A stretch of 64,000 bases of DNA. Origin: Trichostrongylus colubriformis (Eukaryota > Nematoda > Chromadorea > Rhabditida > Trichostrongylidae). Each line of letters begins with the position of its first letter. Within the stretch, counting starts at the first letter, position 1. The stretch is taken from the NCBI GenBank assembly GCA_963978905.1, contig OZ022257.1, positions 20,665,664 to 20,729,663 on the forward strand, given 5' to 3'. Below the pieces are notes generated by a model. That model was given only the letters and a program-made list of their open reading frames with translations, did not search any database and was not told the DNA's origin. Shown here piece after piece: positions 1 through 10,808 of this stretch. The translations under genes were made by a program, and so were the position numbers.

Positions 1-178
1 ATTGGTCATCTGAGGCCAAATGTGATTTGGTTGGGTGGGTTGTGTTCAAACAGGCACAGCACCGTGAGGGTGCAGCGTGCACTCGCAACAAAGATGCATT
101 TTGAGCAGTTATCCAAGGACATCCTTGCTCCAAGGAAGTAAACCGCTAGTTTGATTTTCGTGTTGTGTGCCTTGAAAG
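1..178 (+). repeat. Truncated arm of a palindromic repeat family
   Basis: This stretch matches the right arm of the foldback element at 50577-51043. Shared words include GAGCAGTTATCCAAGG, CAGGCACA and the GTGTGCCTT terminus. It is cut by the window start, so only one arm is seen. Confidence 0.6.
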
Positions 179-377
179 ATGGGAATTCCTACTCATTAAA
201 CATTATTAGAAAAAAGTTCCATTGTAAAGCAGTAGGATTCCTTACAATCAGTAGATTGCTGTCTTGCTGGATGTACAGCTTTATTCAATAATACGAACAA
301 CTCTTTCGATCACGGATTTATGAACTGTACAGCAATAATCGAAGGATGACGCCTGAAATTGTACTAATTTTCTGGCT

Positions 378-600
378 TCAGCTACTTTTGCAGCATGCGT
401 TTAGCCGAAGTGTGTATGCTTGGTCGTATTCCCTTACATCGAGACTGAATCCACCGAGGTGGCCGAGGCGAATGTATTGTATATCCTTGCCATCTTCTTG
501 ATATTTCTGTAATGCTCCTTTTTCAGTTAGTGAAATCGAACCATTCTTCCGTTCCATTATCATTTCAAGACACTTCTTCATGACACATCTTCAAGATCAT
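378..600 (-). CDS. C-terminal exon of duplicated cysteine protein, copy 1
   Basis: An open frame on the minus strand ends in LNACCKSS and a stop at 378. It is clearly paralogous to the exon at 14699-14917. Both share the pattern GKD..YIRLG.LGGF, then DQAYT, then LNACCKS, with aligned lengths and no frame damage. The matching upstream exon lies at 2084-2249, also on the minus strand, so the two-exon order is the same at both loci. The start is uncertain: the first ATG at 581 gives 67 codons, but homology with the second copy suggests the exon begins slightly upstream at a splice acceptor I cannot fix. The final CC pair resembles the YCC tail of apextrin C-terminal (ApeC) domains, which is only a suggestion. 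Product unrecognised; probably extracellular because of its cysteines. Confidence 0.55.
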
Positions 601-999
601 GTAATTTAAGGTTCCGTAGCGCGGCTAAACAACGGGACAGCCAGGCATCAGGCGCAAAATGACCAATGTGTGTGGCGCGGTGACAAATGGGAGTGTCAGA
701 CTATCCTTTCAAAATACAGGTTCCGCGACTCATGATACCGATGATTTTTCTAAGGGGACTGCCAATACCCCTTAATAAAAATATTTTTGATTTGAATTAT
801 TCCTCAGGTTGCTGCAAACCTTTCGTAGGCTCAAGATCATATATTTACAAATAAGATTTTGTGTGAGGTTTATTTGATGGTGGTGTACCTTAGTTAGCAG
901 CGGCGAAGACACATCACCGTTGAAAATCTTCGACTTTGTTCTAAAATATCAATTGTGAATTCATACCAATGGATCTTCTACGAGGTGGTCTTTAATTCA

Positions 1000-2052
1000 G
1001 TCTGGATCGCAGTTAGAGTAAAAGCGAGATATATTCTCAATAGAACAGAAAGAAGTCTTCCAAATGATCTTTGATGCCCGTCTATAGAAGGATTTAAAAC
1101 AACAAATTACACCTCTACCTTCAAGAAAGACGGTTTGCAAAAAGAGCGAAGCGGCTTATAAGCCACTAATTGGTGAAACTTATAGAAGATGGAGCAAACA
1201 AGGGAAGGAACCTAGGTTGAAGCGGCCGTCTGCTTTCGAAATTTCCAAATTTATTCTATGAACAGACTTACAAGTTCCCTTTCCGTCGAGCGTCGGCACA
1301 ATTGCACACCATGGGAGGGGGGTGGATAGCAAAAACAATTTTCCCATTAATGACACTTTTTTTGTTGAGCAACGTGCTAGAAACGCATTGTACCATCCCC
1401 ACTCTAGTGGATGGATACTTTAGCTTTTGGTATTTTTTGAAATGTTACGTGAAACAACAAAAGAGATATCTTCAAAGAGTGCATGACTTTTTGTTTCAGA
1501 TAACGTTTCAAAGAAATACCAGAAGCTCAAAGAAACTATTTGAGAACGTGGGATCGCACTGTGCGTCCCTAGCGCGTTGTTCGACAAAACTTAATTTATG
1601 CACGGAAAATCGCTTTGGCAATCGGTTTCTTTGAATGCCTTTGTGCCGACGCTTAACGAAAAATGTCTCGTAACTCTACAGAGAATCGTTTCACAAATTT
1701 GGAAGGCAGACTTATCAGCGTTCGCTAATACATCGGACGGTATATAACGGATAAAAATGGCCACTTTGACTTCGGGACCTTCCCTTGTAAATACGGTACA
1801 CATGAGTGGTTTATTTTTTGGAAGCTGTATTTATGTACATAGTGCTTCGATTAATTGTCGGTTCAGTGAGTTTTGTGGACTAGACCTCTTCGCCAACCTG
1901 AAAATGGAAGCTATTCCAACACATTTAAAATTGGTCGTGCCAGTTGGTAAAGCAGATAAATTCTCGAATTTCATGTGAAATGCTGCACAAGCTTCCTATT
2001 TTACATGAAAAATGTCGTCTTGAAAAGCGACACTACGCATGGAATGACCCGA
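1000..2052. mobile_element. Decayed DNA transposon, TTRGGTCATTCC family
   Basis: The right end (2029-2052) reads GACACTACGCATGGAATGACCC, the same terminus as the intact copy at 16229-17256. Interior stretches also align: an 'ATTCTCAATAGAACAGAAA' segment near 1035 and a 'CTCTTCGCCAAC' segment near 1888. The left TIR is not found. The element lies in the intron of copy 1 of the duplicated gene. The part from 1660 to 1790 also matches, inverted, the repeat at 56185-56320. Confidence 0.55.
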
Positions 2053-2083
2053 ATTGCTGTCAAGAGTAGTGACAGTTTCCCGA

Positions 2084-2249
2084 ATCTTGAATGAATATAT
2101 TTCGTAGAAAGTACTATTGCTAACCTCTCGGAGGCCAAAGTTCATTGGCACAGCCAACGATACCGAATCCATGCGAAAACCTTCTGGACACGCAAGGCTC
2201 CGCCCTGGCATGATACAGTATTCGCCATCTGGCCAAAACGCTACTGATC
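2084..2249 (-). CDS. Upstream exon of duplicated cysteine protein, copy 1 (ApeC-like?)
   Basis: The minus-strand exon follows a clean acceptor (GTAGTTGCAG at 2250-2259) and reads FWPDGEYCIMPGRSLACPEG, then FRMDSVSLAVP and ...STFYEI.SFKI. The paralogous exon at 17874-18043 has the same acceptor position and the same phase (a split glycine codon). The conserved WPDGEYC...CPxGF pattern recalls the WP.G.Y....CP.GF core of apextrin C-terminal domains, but I cannot confirm that family. The donor is unclear; the frame stays open to about 2062, where the transposon terminus begins. The upstream part of the gene is not recognised nearby. Confidence 0.55.
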
Positions 2250-2269
2250 CTGCAACTACGAGTACCATT

Positions 2270-3034
2270 TTAAATGTTTTTGTGGTTTAAACATGTTCAC
2301 CATCTAAGCTATCGATATGCCTGGCAAGCATTCCCTTAGGTGTGCATATAGTGATACAAATAGAAATTTTCGCTCGTGTGATGAGAAGCAGACAGGAGTG
2401 CGAAAATCCAAGGGTTATGTAATGCTAAAATCTCGTTAAACTTAAGTAAGGTCAAGTGGTCAGAGAATAATATCACTAGAATATGAAAATAAGAAGGGGC
2501 GCTATCAGACTATTATTACCTTAAACACACGAGCTGTTAAAAAATAATGTCGCAGATCACCGAATACGACATCCGTTTGTTAGTAGTGCTGACGTCGTTC
2601 AGTGCCACTACAGCGATACTGATGTGGTAGGGGACGCCACAGTGTGCCCGCTAATTTGGCCTAGGTTTTAGGGAAGAAGGGAACCTTCTTTACTGTGGTC
2701 GAGTGCTGCCAAAGAAGAAATGGAATGATTTCAAAAGAAACAAATCATTAACTTGAGGTATGTCGGGATGTGTCACGAATAAGTCTTTTGAACTGGTTCA
2801 CGAATTTTGTAAATCCTATGCATAAACTCCTATGCATAAACATAAACTCCTATGCATAAACTTTTGTTTGTTTTACTTCGTAAATTTCTGGCGAACAATG
2901 AGCATTATTTGGATGTGTATTTTGTTCTTCCAACTACTGGACCTTATTTACGACCCGACAGATTTTGGACAACACACGAACTCTTGATTTTCGCACCTCG
3001 TTATCGTTTCTTCGCACCACGAATGCGGGAACTT
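2270..3034. other. No recognised gene
   Basis: Apart from the short tandem repeat near 2820 I recognise nothing coding or mobile here. The sequence is the 3' flank of the exon at 3035-3222. Confidence 0.5.
2818..2862. repeat. Short tandem repeat, CTCCTATGCATAAA unit
   Basis: The unit CTCCTATGCATAAAC is repeated about three times with a short partial copy between. Low-complexity sequence with no gene association seen. Confidence 0.7.
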
Positions 3035-3222
3035 TCATTTGTACCACTTTGTACTTATCTGCCCTTCCTCTAGATTTGAGTCATAACGAATACTGTTAAC
3101 TTGGATACTTGTGTGGGAAGGCTCCTCGGTAAGAGCGGCGTCGGAAACTTCATTCAGAGTGATCGAATCGCGTAGGGATGCGATTGATGATTCAGCGGTT
3201 TCTTCCGGAAGCTCGTCCATAT
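3035..3222 (-). CDS. Terminal exon of an unidentified minus-strand gene
   Basis: A strong acceptor (TTATGTGTATGCAG, 3223-3236) precedes an open 188-bp exon that ends in a TGA at 3035-3037. The exon begins with two bases of a split codon, then encodes about 61 residues that are acidic and serine-rich (MDELPEETAESSIASLRD..., ending ISTKWYK). Composition and the splice site look coding; the acidic, low-hydrophobicity character fits a soluble C-terminal tail. No family is recognised. The rest of the gene must lie at higher coordinates on the minus strand, but the next 3 kb is mostly MITEs and a SINE, so no upstream exon could be assigned. Confidence 0.55.
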
Positions 3223-3310
3223 CTGCATACACATAAATGTATGAGAACCTCTACTCTTGTAATCTTAAGCTGTAAATAGCTATCCCTAGAATATCACATG
3301 CAAAGGCCAG

Positions 3311-3676
3311 TGGATTTATACTAGCCTTGTCGAATTTTCGAGCAGCGAGCGGCATGGCGACTTTCTTCGCGTGTGATTGCGTGCATTTCGTACGCTACCC
3401 TCAAAGTTTTACGCCTGAATTAATTATTTCTTAATAAAGATTGTTATTGTATAGTGGTGTTCTTCCTCTTACTTTTTCTACTATTTTGTCTCGTTGGACT
3501 ATAAAAGTTTTTCTTTTCAGATAATGATAGATAAACAGCTATTTCTTCAAGTAACTCCATGGTACCGGTCCTTTGCGTCTTGAGCGGAATCGCGCGCTCA
3601 AGTCGTGCTTGTGGCGCCGCAAGTGCGAAAACAGCGCAAAGCGAAAATCCGACATAAAGCTACACACCCTAGACCA
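3311..3676. mobile_element. MITE with GTGTGTAGCYTTATGTCG-type termini
   Basis: The left end contains ACTAGCCTTGTCGAATTTTCG and the right end, reverse complemented, GTGTGTAGCTTTATGTCGG. The same termini bound the element at 28431-28999, and the internal AATGATAGATAAACAGCTATT segment is shared. No coding capacity is seen. Confidence 0.6.
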
Positions 3677-4012
3677 GTGACTCTCTGAGCACACTCAACG
3701 CAATTATAAATCCTGAAGTTTTCAACCATTCGCAGGATCGATAAAAAAACTTTTTTATGTTCGAATAGGAAAAAAAGCATCAACAAATTCATTTGAGTGT
3801 GCGTGTGGGGCTCCCTAAGGAGTGGATTTTCTCGTAGAGAAGTTATAGTATCACGCGTACTCTCAGGAACGAAAATAGCGATTATTTGGCAGCAGAGATA
3901 GGGCCAGGGTATTCAGTAAAAGTGCATTCTGAGTATCTAACCGTAAAAAAGGAGACGTGCCGCAGTTCGCAATAGAAGACACGCTCCTAGCAACCTAGCA
4001 AGGGCAGGGCAT
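3677..4012. other. No recognised feature
   Basis: I see no gene, repeat boundary or motif that I can support between the two MITEs. Confidence 0.4.
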
Positions 4013-4283
4013 GCAGACAGATCCGGGTGGGGTCCACGAGGTCGAATTTCCGCTTCGCGGCGTTTCACTCGCGGCGCCCCCGTACGACTCGCCGTATCGA
4101 TTGCCCTTGATCGGCCGGCTGTGCGTGACTGCGTCACGTCTGCGCTTTCCACCCATACCACACTGCCTCGCTTGAAGTCTGCCATGCCCTGCCACTGGCA
4201 CTCGCACCCGCTGTGCCGCTCATCGCGCGCGGCCGCGCGGAAATTCGACCTCGTGGACCCCACCCGACAGATCCTCGTATGCA
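4013..4283. mobile_element. GC-rich inverted-repeat element
   Basis: Inverted ends are GGTGGGGTCCACGAGGTCG at the left and its complement CGACCTCGTGGACCCCACC at the right (about 35 bp of pairing). The interior, with CCACACTGCCTCGCTTGAAG, is shared with the MITE at 43971-44209. The six-frame open frames here are a by-product of high GC. Confidence 0.55.
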
Positions 4284-4336
4284 GACGCCACTTGCGAGTG
4301 AGCACACTATTTCAAAAGCTCTCTGCAGGTAAACCT

Positions 4337-4376
4337 GGGGTGACGGTTGGGACACACGGTCACTAGGGCCGCTAGG
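4337..4376. repeat. Orphan terminus of the GGTTGGGACACACG foldback family
   Basis: GGTTGGGACACACGGTCAC followed by TAGGGCCGC matches the end of the complete foldback element at 52202-52411. Only one end is present. A short ATC microsatellite follows at about 4420-4440. Confidence 0.45.
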
Positions 4377-4938
4377 TCACGCAATAACGATGCACATCTC
4401 TCAAATCATCATACACATCTTTTATATCATCATCATCATTCATCAACACAACACAGACGTGCAGGGAGTATAGGATTTACATGAACGCATTGCCTGCGAA
4501 AACCCTGCAACAAGTAAGGGGGAATCGGAGTTGAATGCATTGCCCAGCACACCTTGCCTACGCTTTGACTCTTGAACAATCAGGCGTCTCATCTTTGGCT
4601 ATCGTAGGCGTTTCAGTCATACCTCGACGGCTTATTGAGAATAACTCCTTGCCAATAAGGACAGGGTTAGGGGTGATTTTGTCAACGTTGAGTAACTAGA
4701 GAAATGAAAATCCGGAATTCCTCCTCGCTTCTTCCCTTTCTATCCCTCTGCATTGCTAGCTCGCGAGGGTAGATACAGACGACCAAGGGAATAGGTCAGC
4801 TTTTCAAAGGAAGTTCGCCACAGATTATTTTTTGGACTGGAATGTTCGTTCACAGAGGATATATATTCTCAGCTCTTATCTTCTCCTTACCCTCAGCGAT
4901 GTCTTTGGAGGCGGTGAACCTCGATCATAACCTCTTTA

Positions 4939-5111
4939 GCCGCGGTCTTACTTTTCGACGCTGGCGGCAGGGTGTGGCTGCGCATATCTGCATCTCCGCG
5001 TATGCCACCTTGCCTCGTTGCGTGCGTCATCTCTCCATCTCCCCCGTACCACTCTCCCTCGCTGCCTGTGAATGCAACCACGCCCCGCCTGCGGTGAGTA
5101 TGACCGCGGCC
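4939..5111. mobile_element. MITE with GGCCGCGGTCATAC-type TIR
   Basis: The left end GCCGCGGTCTTAC and right end GTATGACCGCGGCC are inverted and match the TIR of the perfect foldback at 46961-47090. TTTA/TTT flanks fit a 3-bp TWA-type duplication as used by PIF/Harbinger elements, though one base has changed. No coding sequence. Confidence 0.6.
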
Positions 5112-5243
5112 TTTCGTTCAAAATCCGACGAGCTACGTGGACTTAGAGCAGTGCAAAATTTCAAAAAAAAACGCGGAAAGGCGAGCACCTTTCGCTGCTG
5201 ACTTCGAGCTGGTCAGAATTTTTCTTGTCAATAATATTGCAAA

Positions 5244-5545
5244 GGGCGGAGGTGGTGTAGTGACAGGTGGCGCGCACCCCACTCTCATGGTGCGGGGATC
5301 GAATCCCGCACCAACGCCCGCCCAGGCTAACCAAGCCTTCCATCCCTCCGGGGTCGGTAAATTGGTACCAGACTCGTCTGGGAGGATAAAAGCCCTGACT
5401 TGTACATAGGCCGGCCACCGCAGGTCATTGTATAGGCCACATCACATTCACCAGCCATCACGATTCTGAATAGAACTAGAATGTGCGGCGCATCCCACAG
5501 AAGGGATTGATTAACGCCAAAAACTTTATCCTTATCCTTTAACTT
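5244..5545 (+). mobile_element. tRNA-derived SINE with 12-bp target duplication
   Basis: The element begins GGGCGGAGGTGGTGTAGTG. An A-box-like TGGTGTAGTGACAGGTGG is followed by a B box, GGATCGAATCC, about 35 bases later, the layout of an RNA polymerase III promoter. A unique body follows (TCCGGGGTCGGTAAATTGG and beyond) and the tail is a degenerate TTATCC repeat. The 12 bases TAATATTGCAAA occur immediately before (5232-5243) and after (5546-5557) the element, a target-site duplication of LINE-mediated retroposition. I recall very similar SINE bodies from strongylid nematodes, from memory only. The tRNA part no longer folds as a cloverleaf. Confidence 0.85.
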
Positions 5546-5619
5546 TAATATTGCAAAAATGTTGTGAGTCTGCTCCACGCGCAAAAAAAGGCCGAGGCGC
5601 CCATTCGCAGACGCATATA

Positions 5620-5741
5620 CAGTCCAGTTCCCGTAGGCTGACGGGGTAGCCCACAGAGTTGGGTGAGAGTGTGTGGCGGGGTGAGAGAGATCGATACAAG
5701 TCCGTAGACCTCGCCCTGCCGGCCGTAATTGAAATGGACTG
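5620..5741. mobile_element. MITE, TA-CAGTCCATTTC family, copy 1
   Basis: CAGTCCAGTT at the left and AATTGAAATGGACTG at the right are inverted and flanked by TA. The CTCACCCCGCCACACACTC interior, here in reverse, is shared with copies at 24764-24905 and 28624-28788. Confidence 0.7.
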
Positions 5742-7160
5742 TACACTAGAAAGGCTTTTGTGTATTCTTTGGAGCTAATTGTCAGTTCCCAAGGTTCTGT
5801 TTGTGCCAAATATGGTCTGCTCTTACATATTCGTTCTCCCAACTTCCCTATTATACTCTCCGATTTTCGCGACACTGCTTACGAGTAGAAGCGCGAAACT
5901 CTTTTCGTCCACAGATGTGAGCCATGGAATTTGAAACAACGGGAGTTTTAGGTTGCTCAAACCACGACCAAAAATTGAACAACGCTGCAGCTTTATTCAG
6001 CTGCATTGCTTAAGTCGAATATCCAATGGAGATAGCAAACATTGTTTACTTGTTTTGGAACTACTGTGTGAATCGCGTCCATTCATCAAAGTTTTGGTGA
6101 GATTACCGGAAAAACTGGGCATGAAGCAAGTATTTGCTTGGACACGAAGTATTGCGCCATCTTACGGCATGTATTATGTTGAAGGTAGTTGGAAACATCA
6201 CAGTTCCTTCTAACTTATCAGTAATCAATCTGATGAGCTGTGGCGGTAATAATATACATAATATACATTCATAACACTAGTAATAATATACATAACACTT
6301 GACATACAGATTCGAACGGTCAAATTTAGCGTTCCTCCTTTTTTAGAGACACCGGTAGGGGTGTTCAGGGCAGTGAAGTGGGGAGGCATGCTTTCCATAT
6401 GGAGCGTACGAGTCTAAAGCGGACGATCTGTGCGGAACACCCGTTGAAAGAAGTGCCGTAGCTACTACTCACCATGGCTCTGCCGTGGTGCGCGAGCAAG
6501 TAGCTGAGCAGTGGCCACGGCTTGGCTAGGGCTTTGCCCCATTCTATTCAGTTATACGGTGCGCGATAGAACCCGTTGCCGTTGAGAACCAGTCCTCGGA
6601 AGGAGTAATCCTTTTGTAGCTCTGAACGTTTTATTTCGTGCCTTGTCCTCTGCAGCGCTCTCAGCATCTTTGCCTTCATATTCGAGACTCGCGCCAACAT
6701 ACTTTCCGAGATAATGTTTGAAAGCTGCTGAATAAGACCAGCAAAACCAGAAAAAAACAGCTAAATTCAGCAAAATCGCGGACAAATAACAATTCGCACA
6801 GGGGCGCAACCGCTCTTGCTTTACTATGTCGACACATCTTGCCATTTCCAGCATGGGGGCTGCATATCTCATTATCCGGTATCAACTTGCAGAGTAGATG
6901 CGACATGTGAAACAAAAAAATATTTTAAAAATGCATCGCACTCCGTACGACCCTCTCACTTCGAACCAGCTACGGTTTGCTTTGGACGCCATGGCATGCA
7001 ACTGCAGCCAGGTTTTTTTTTCAAACATAGTTTCCATTTTCAATTATCTGCATTATTTTTTTATAGGGGTAGATACAGCTTTCGACAATTTAATTTCGGG
7101 AACTTAGGCTTTATAGTATAGTGTAGAGCAGACCATGCCAATTCTGCCAATTCTCAAATA
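5742..7160. other. No recognised gene
   Basis: About 1.4 kb without any exon, repeat boundary or RNA gene that I can support. Short open frames are present on both strands but none has splice context, protein-like composition or a paralogue in the window. Confidence 0.45.
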
Positions 7161-7164
7161 GAAA

Positions 7165-7600
7165 GAAGTACCTGTATTCAGTTGCGGCCTACAGGAGCAG
7201 TTAATTATAGCAGACGTCAAGGCAAGAAGGAATACGACATTCCGTCTTGGACGCATGAACACTTTGCGATGCATCGATGGAACCGAAAATCAAATTGTGA
7301 TGGGTAGTACGCTCGAGGGCGATGGGAATAACCAAGAGCGAGCGGACAAAAGCGGCGGGTCAGACAGTCAACAAAACTTTGCAGAATGGGCAGGTGATTA
7401 CAGATCGGGATAAACGTACGAAAGAAGCACATAAGAAGAAGAGCAATCAACTCATCCTCACACCCGGCCTGGAACAATTTCCAGAGCTCACTCTGTGCAG
7501 GAATTCTTACTCCACGCGAGCCACAAAGAACACATTTGGAAGTAAAGGGGTCTGGCTGTGAAGAAATGCTTGCAGTTAATTTTTGATGACAAACGTAGAA
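7165..7600. repeat. Dispersed repeat family, copy 1 (second copy 21830-22200)
   Basis: Two segments align with the later copy: one with CATGAACACTTTGCGATGC and one with GGACAAAAGCGGCGGGTCAG followed by AGACAGTCAAC and AATGGGCAGGTGATTAC. The open frame of 183 codons on the minus strand lies mostly in this repeat. No protein family is recognised, so it is annotated as a repeat. Confidence 0.55.
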
Positions 7601-7799
7601 GTGTGCTAACAGGGACACAAAGACCTGCGTGTAAGCTGACTTAAGGTAATTCTGTTGGCACAAATATGATTGCCACTGTGACCGATCACTCGTGGGTCGC
7701 CGCGTGCTCACGACCATTCGCCGCTCGCGACGTAATCGGCGGCATTTCTTAATGAGCCGATCAAACACTCAAAAAAGTCAGCGTCGTTTTAAAAAAAGC

Positions 7800-8060
7800 C
7801 AGCAAGGTGAACAGGGTCTGATGTGTTGGCCAGAGACACAAACTGGTAGAAAAAGTCGGACAAAACTTTGAAAATGCATGGGAATGGTGGCTGATTCCAA
7901 CATGACACATTCAGTGTTTACCGTCAATCATCAAACTCCACTCTTTGCATTCCTGTTGAGAACATAATTCGTCCGGCCAACTCTCCTGAAGATCTGGTAT
8001 GGAGGGCGCATTTATGTGGTGGATTCCTGAAAATGTGAGCCAGGGAAAAAGGATAGATGC
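7800..8060. repeat. Dispersed repeat family, copy 1 (second copy 26755-27010)
   Basis: Shared landmarks are GAGACACAA, ACATGACACATTCA, TGTTTACCG and GAGAACATAATTCGTCCG, in order and on the same strand. On the minus strand both copies contain GRIMF.T..QR.EFD, which suggests an old coding element, but frames are broken. Confidence 0.5.
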
Positions 8061-8282
8061 TGTAGATAATGATATTGCCGTATACTTGCCAAAAACTAAT
8101 AGTAATTGTGCCAAGGTATGTCAAGAGGAACAGGTTTTTCTCTACTTTCGGCGCGGGAATGAGCCCAAGACGAGATTTTGGTCTCATACCCACAACGCAA
8201 TGTGTCAACACACTGGGGCTTGCTGACAACTTAATCCAAACGAACGGATTCGATCAGAACAGCAGGGGAACAGGCGTAAAAG

Positions 8283-8400
8283 GTGTGTACCCTTATGTCA
8301 CGATTTCGCACGACGACGAGTGGAATGCGACGCAGTGTGTGCGAGCCATGCGCGTCGCGGTAGTTAGGTCTTACAACGATTACACGGTAATGCAGGGACG
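8283..8400 (+). repeat. Orphan end of the GTGTGTACCTTATGTC MITE family
   Basis: GTGTGTACCCTTATGTCACG followed by a CG-rich region matches the left termini of the elements at 3311-3676 and 28431-28999, and the orphan at 45855-45975. The opposite end is not found. Confidence 0.45.
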
Positions 8401-8871
8401 CGATACGCAGTTGACTTAAAATCGCTTCGGGACGCCACTTCATGATCCTTGAACAACTAACTTGCCATTATTCATATGCACCTGTAATCATGCAAAAGAA
8501 GAGATTTCGAAGACGTAGTCTCGGCACCTATTGTTAGGCTGCCATTCAGCAAAATCACTTTGTTCTTTTTGAACGCAAAGCACTCTCAGGTCGGCTTGCT
8601 CAGGCACTGTAGCAATAGTTCCATATCTGAGTCTCAATTAATGTTATTTGTATAAAATTGCGTGAAGAAAGAATATTTAAGAGAGCTAACAGTAATCCGG
8701 ACCACACTTGTAACTATCCTTCGAATCAAGTTCTTCACTAACCAGTAAGTGATGGTCAAAGCCGTATTGATCAATTTATTATTTGTTGATCATAAATATT
8801 GAGCAATTAAGAAACCCAAAAACAAGCAGCAAGTTTTTGTAGAGAAGAAAACGCTCCGTCGAACACAGATA

Positions 8872-9369
8872 CAGTAGCGCTCAAAAGTATTCGGCCAAAC
8901 TGTCACAACTTTTCTTCTACTTGACCAAATTTGACAAAATTTCAATATGTGGTGCCTGAACCTATTGCCAACATTTCCTTCTACTTGAGTGCCGCTTGAC
9001 TCTTTTCATGGTTTTTTACAAGAATTTACCACAAGACCACCGAAAAAAAGTAAAAGGCTCGGCCATGAAAAACGGCTTTCTTTACAAAAACAAAATGAGC
9101 AAGCCTAAGAGAACATAAATTTTTTGTAGAGAGACCACGACTTATGATGACGGCGGCACCGCGGTAAGACATAGCGATGGCATCCCAAAATTAAAAAATT
9201 TCATATAACCACGCAACCTACACGACTGAGCGCCAAAATAGTATATTATGTATGCAATGTCTCCAAGTACAACATACTAAAATTTCTCTCAGATTGGTCC
9301 AGTCGGAAAAGTTACAAGTGAAAAACACAAATAAAGAACCATTTGGCCGAATACTTTTGAGCGCTACTG
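8872..9369. mobile_element. Tc1/mariner-type MITE, CAGTAGCGCTCAAAAGTATT TIR
   Basis: Perfect inverted ends CAGTAGCGCTCAAAAGTATT (8872) and its complement ending at 9369 are flanked by TA on both sides (8870-8871, 9370-9371). CAGT...CTCAAAAGTATT ends are typical of Tc1-like elements. The 498-bp interior carries no transposase, so the element is non-autonomous. Confidence 0.85.
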
Positions 9370-9416
9370 TATAAGCTCTGTCGCATACACATAGACAATC
9401 ATACTTAACGGATTAT

Positions 9417-10130
9417 ATGTTGGGTTGCACGAAAGTCTTGTAGGACTTTTTTCGATCATTACTTTTTATTATTATTTCTTCCAACTAACGACAAATAGGC
9501 AACAAGGTATTCACCATTGTTATCGACAACACTCTGCTACTTCTTAGTAGATCGTTGACTCCCTCTTCCTAGAACGCCTGTGCAAGCTCATAATCAACGA
9601 GTTTTCTCTTGTTCCGGAAGGATCTCAGAGGATGGAAAAGAAGATAGTCAGAAGGAGCAATGTCCAGAGGGTATGGCGAGTGGGGCACGACATTCCAGCG
9701 GAGTTCCTGTAGCTTGACCTGGGTGCTCTTCGCGACGTGGGAGCGGGCGTCGTTATGAAGGGTGATCGCGAACCTTCTCCGGCGCTTTTCTCGAACAGCT
9801 GTGGTGAGCTGCTGAGGCTGGCGGGTGTATACGGCGCTTTTCCTTGTATCAGCACCTTGTGGAAAGCATTCCTGCGCCACACAAGTAGCACAGTCCAGAG
9901 CGTGGTTTGTCTTCCATTTCAATCTCGTCGTCGCTGAAGCTGATGAACCAGCGCCGCAAGATCTCGTAGCGCACACATCCCTCGCCCAGTAAGCACTGAT
10001 GGAGTCGCAAGCTTCCGTCTCTCCGATGCCACGAGACCACTTGCAGCAGATGACACCGCCTGCTTGATGGGTATCGACTAGCATTGTAGCTTTCTCCACG
10101 GAATCTTGCGGATCAGTATGTACATATACG
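9417..10130 (-). pseudogene. mariner transposase remnant, 3' half retained
   Basis: The plus-strand start TTGGGTTGCACGAAAGTC is a classic mariner terminus. Reading the minus strand, 9569-10099 contains recognisable mariner transposase pieces: a KPRSG linker after the helix-turn-helix, LHNDARSHVA in place of the usual HDNARPH, and PYPLDIAPSDYLLF for the third catalytic aspartate region (family consensus YSPDLAPSDYHLF). A degenerate C-terminal SVVDNNGEYLVA follows near 9500. Frames shift several times, most of the catalytic core is compressed, and the distal TIR is missing, so the element cannot be active. Confidence 0.8.
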
Positions 10131-10154
10131 CTATATTAACGCTCTCAGTTCTTT

Positions 10155-10250
10155 TCCATTTAATTCACTTTCAACCAAGTCATGACGGTGCGACGTCTTG
10201 TGGCGTATAATTCGTCAGCAGGCGTCGATTTTTCAAAAATGTGAGTAGCA
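10155..10250 (+). repeat. Orphan end of the GACGGTGCGACG long-TIR family
   Basis: ATGACGGTGCGACGTCTTG and GGCGTCGATTTTTCAAAAAT match the outer right end of the 41817-44345 inverted-repeat element (TTTATGACGGTGCGACGG at 44340). Only one terminus is present here. Confidence 0.5.
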
Positions 10251-10460
10251 TTGTACTTTGCCAGGGAGCTTTGAGAATGTTTTACCATGTTCCTGAACCA
10301 CCTAGTTCTGTCTCGAAGAAACAAAAGGTATTGATATTCTTGGAAAAACCTACACTGCGGTACATAATGATAAAGGAAAAAAGGAAAGGAACGTTAGTGA
10401 AAAATGTGAGAAGAAGGGAAGGGTGGTTCGTTTCGCCTCCTTCACTCAGACGAACCACTG

Positions 10461-10508
10461 TGCTTTCATCAACACCGGAGGCTCATCAGTGAGTGGTGTT
10501 GATGAAAG
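10461..10508. repeat. Small stem-loop
   Basis: CTTTCATCAACACC pairs perfectly with GGTGTTGATGAAAG (14 bp) across an 18-base loop. Function unknown; it may be a remnant of a foldback element. Confidence 0.6.
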
Positions 10509-10679
10509 CAGAGGGGATGGGTGGAAAGGGGGTGTTATCTAGTAAGAGAGGAAAGATAATAAGACCAATGGTACCTAAGATGTTAAGGACAAGGGGTAAT
10601 AGATTGAAAAAAGGGGGTAGAAGGGAGCAATTAAATAAATAAAATGAACAAAAAAATTAGAATTGAAAATCATACCTGC

Positions 10680-10808
10680 TCATCGAATAAAATCCACAAA
10701 AGGCTGCCAAAATATCGCAACACCATAAATCCGGAAAATATAATCACTCATCTGATAAAATCCACAAAAGGCAACCAAAATATCGCAACACCATAAATCC
10801 AGAATATA
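10680..10808. repeat. Two-copy tandem duplication, about 65 bp
   Basis: AAAATCCACAAAAGGC...CCAAAATATCGCAACACC is repeated after about 65 bp with few changes. AT-rich, no coding signal. Confidence 0.75.

Noticed and set aside
3937..4366. Four overlapping ORFs of 70-122 codons
   Set aside because: All lie in the GC-rich inverted-repeat element where stops are rare in every frame.
5327..5875. 182-codon minus-strand ORF
   Set aside because: It crosses the SINE and the adjacent CAGTCC MITE, so the frame is a by-product of repeats.
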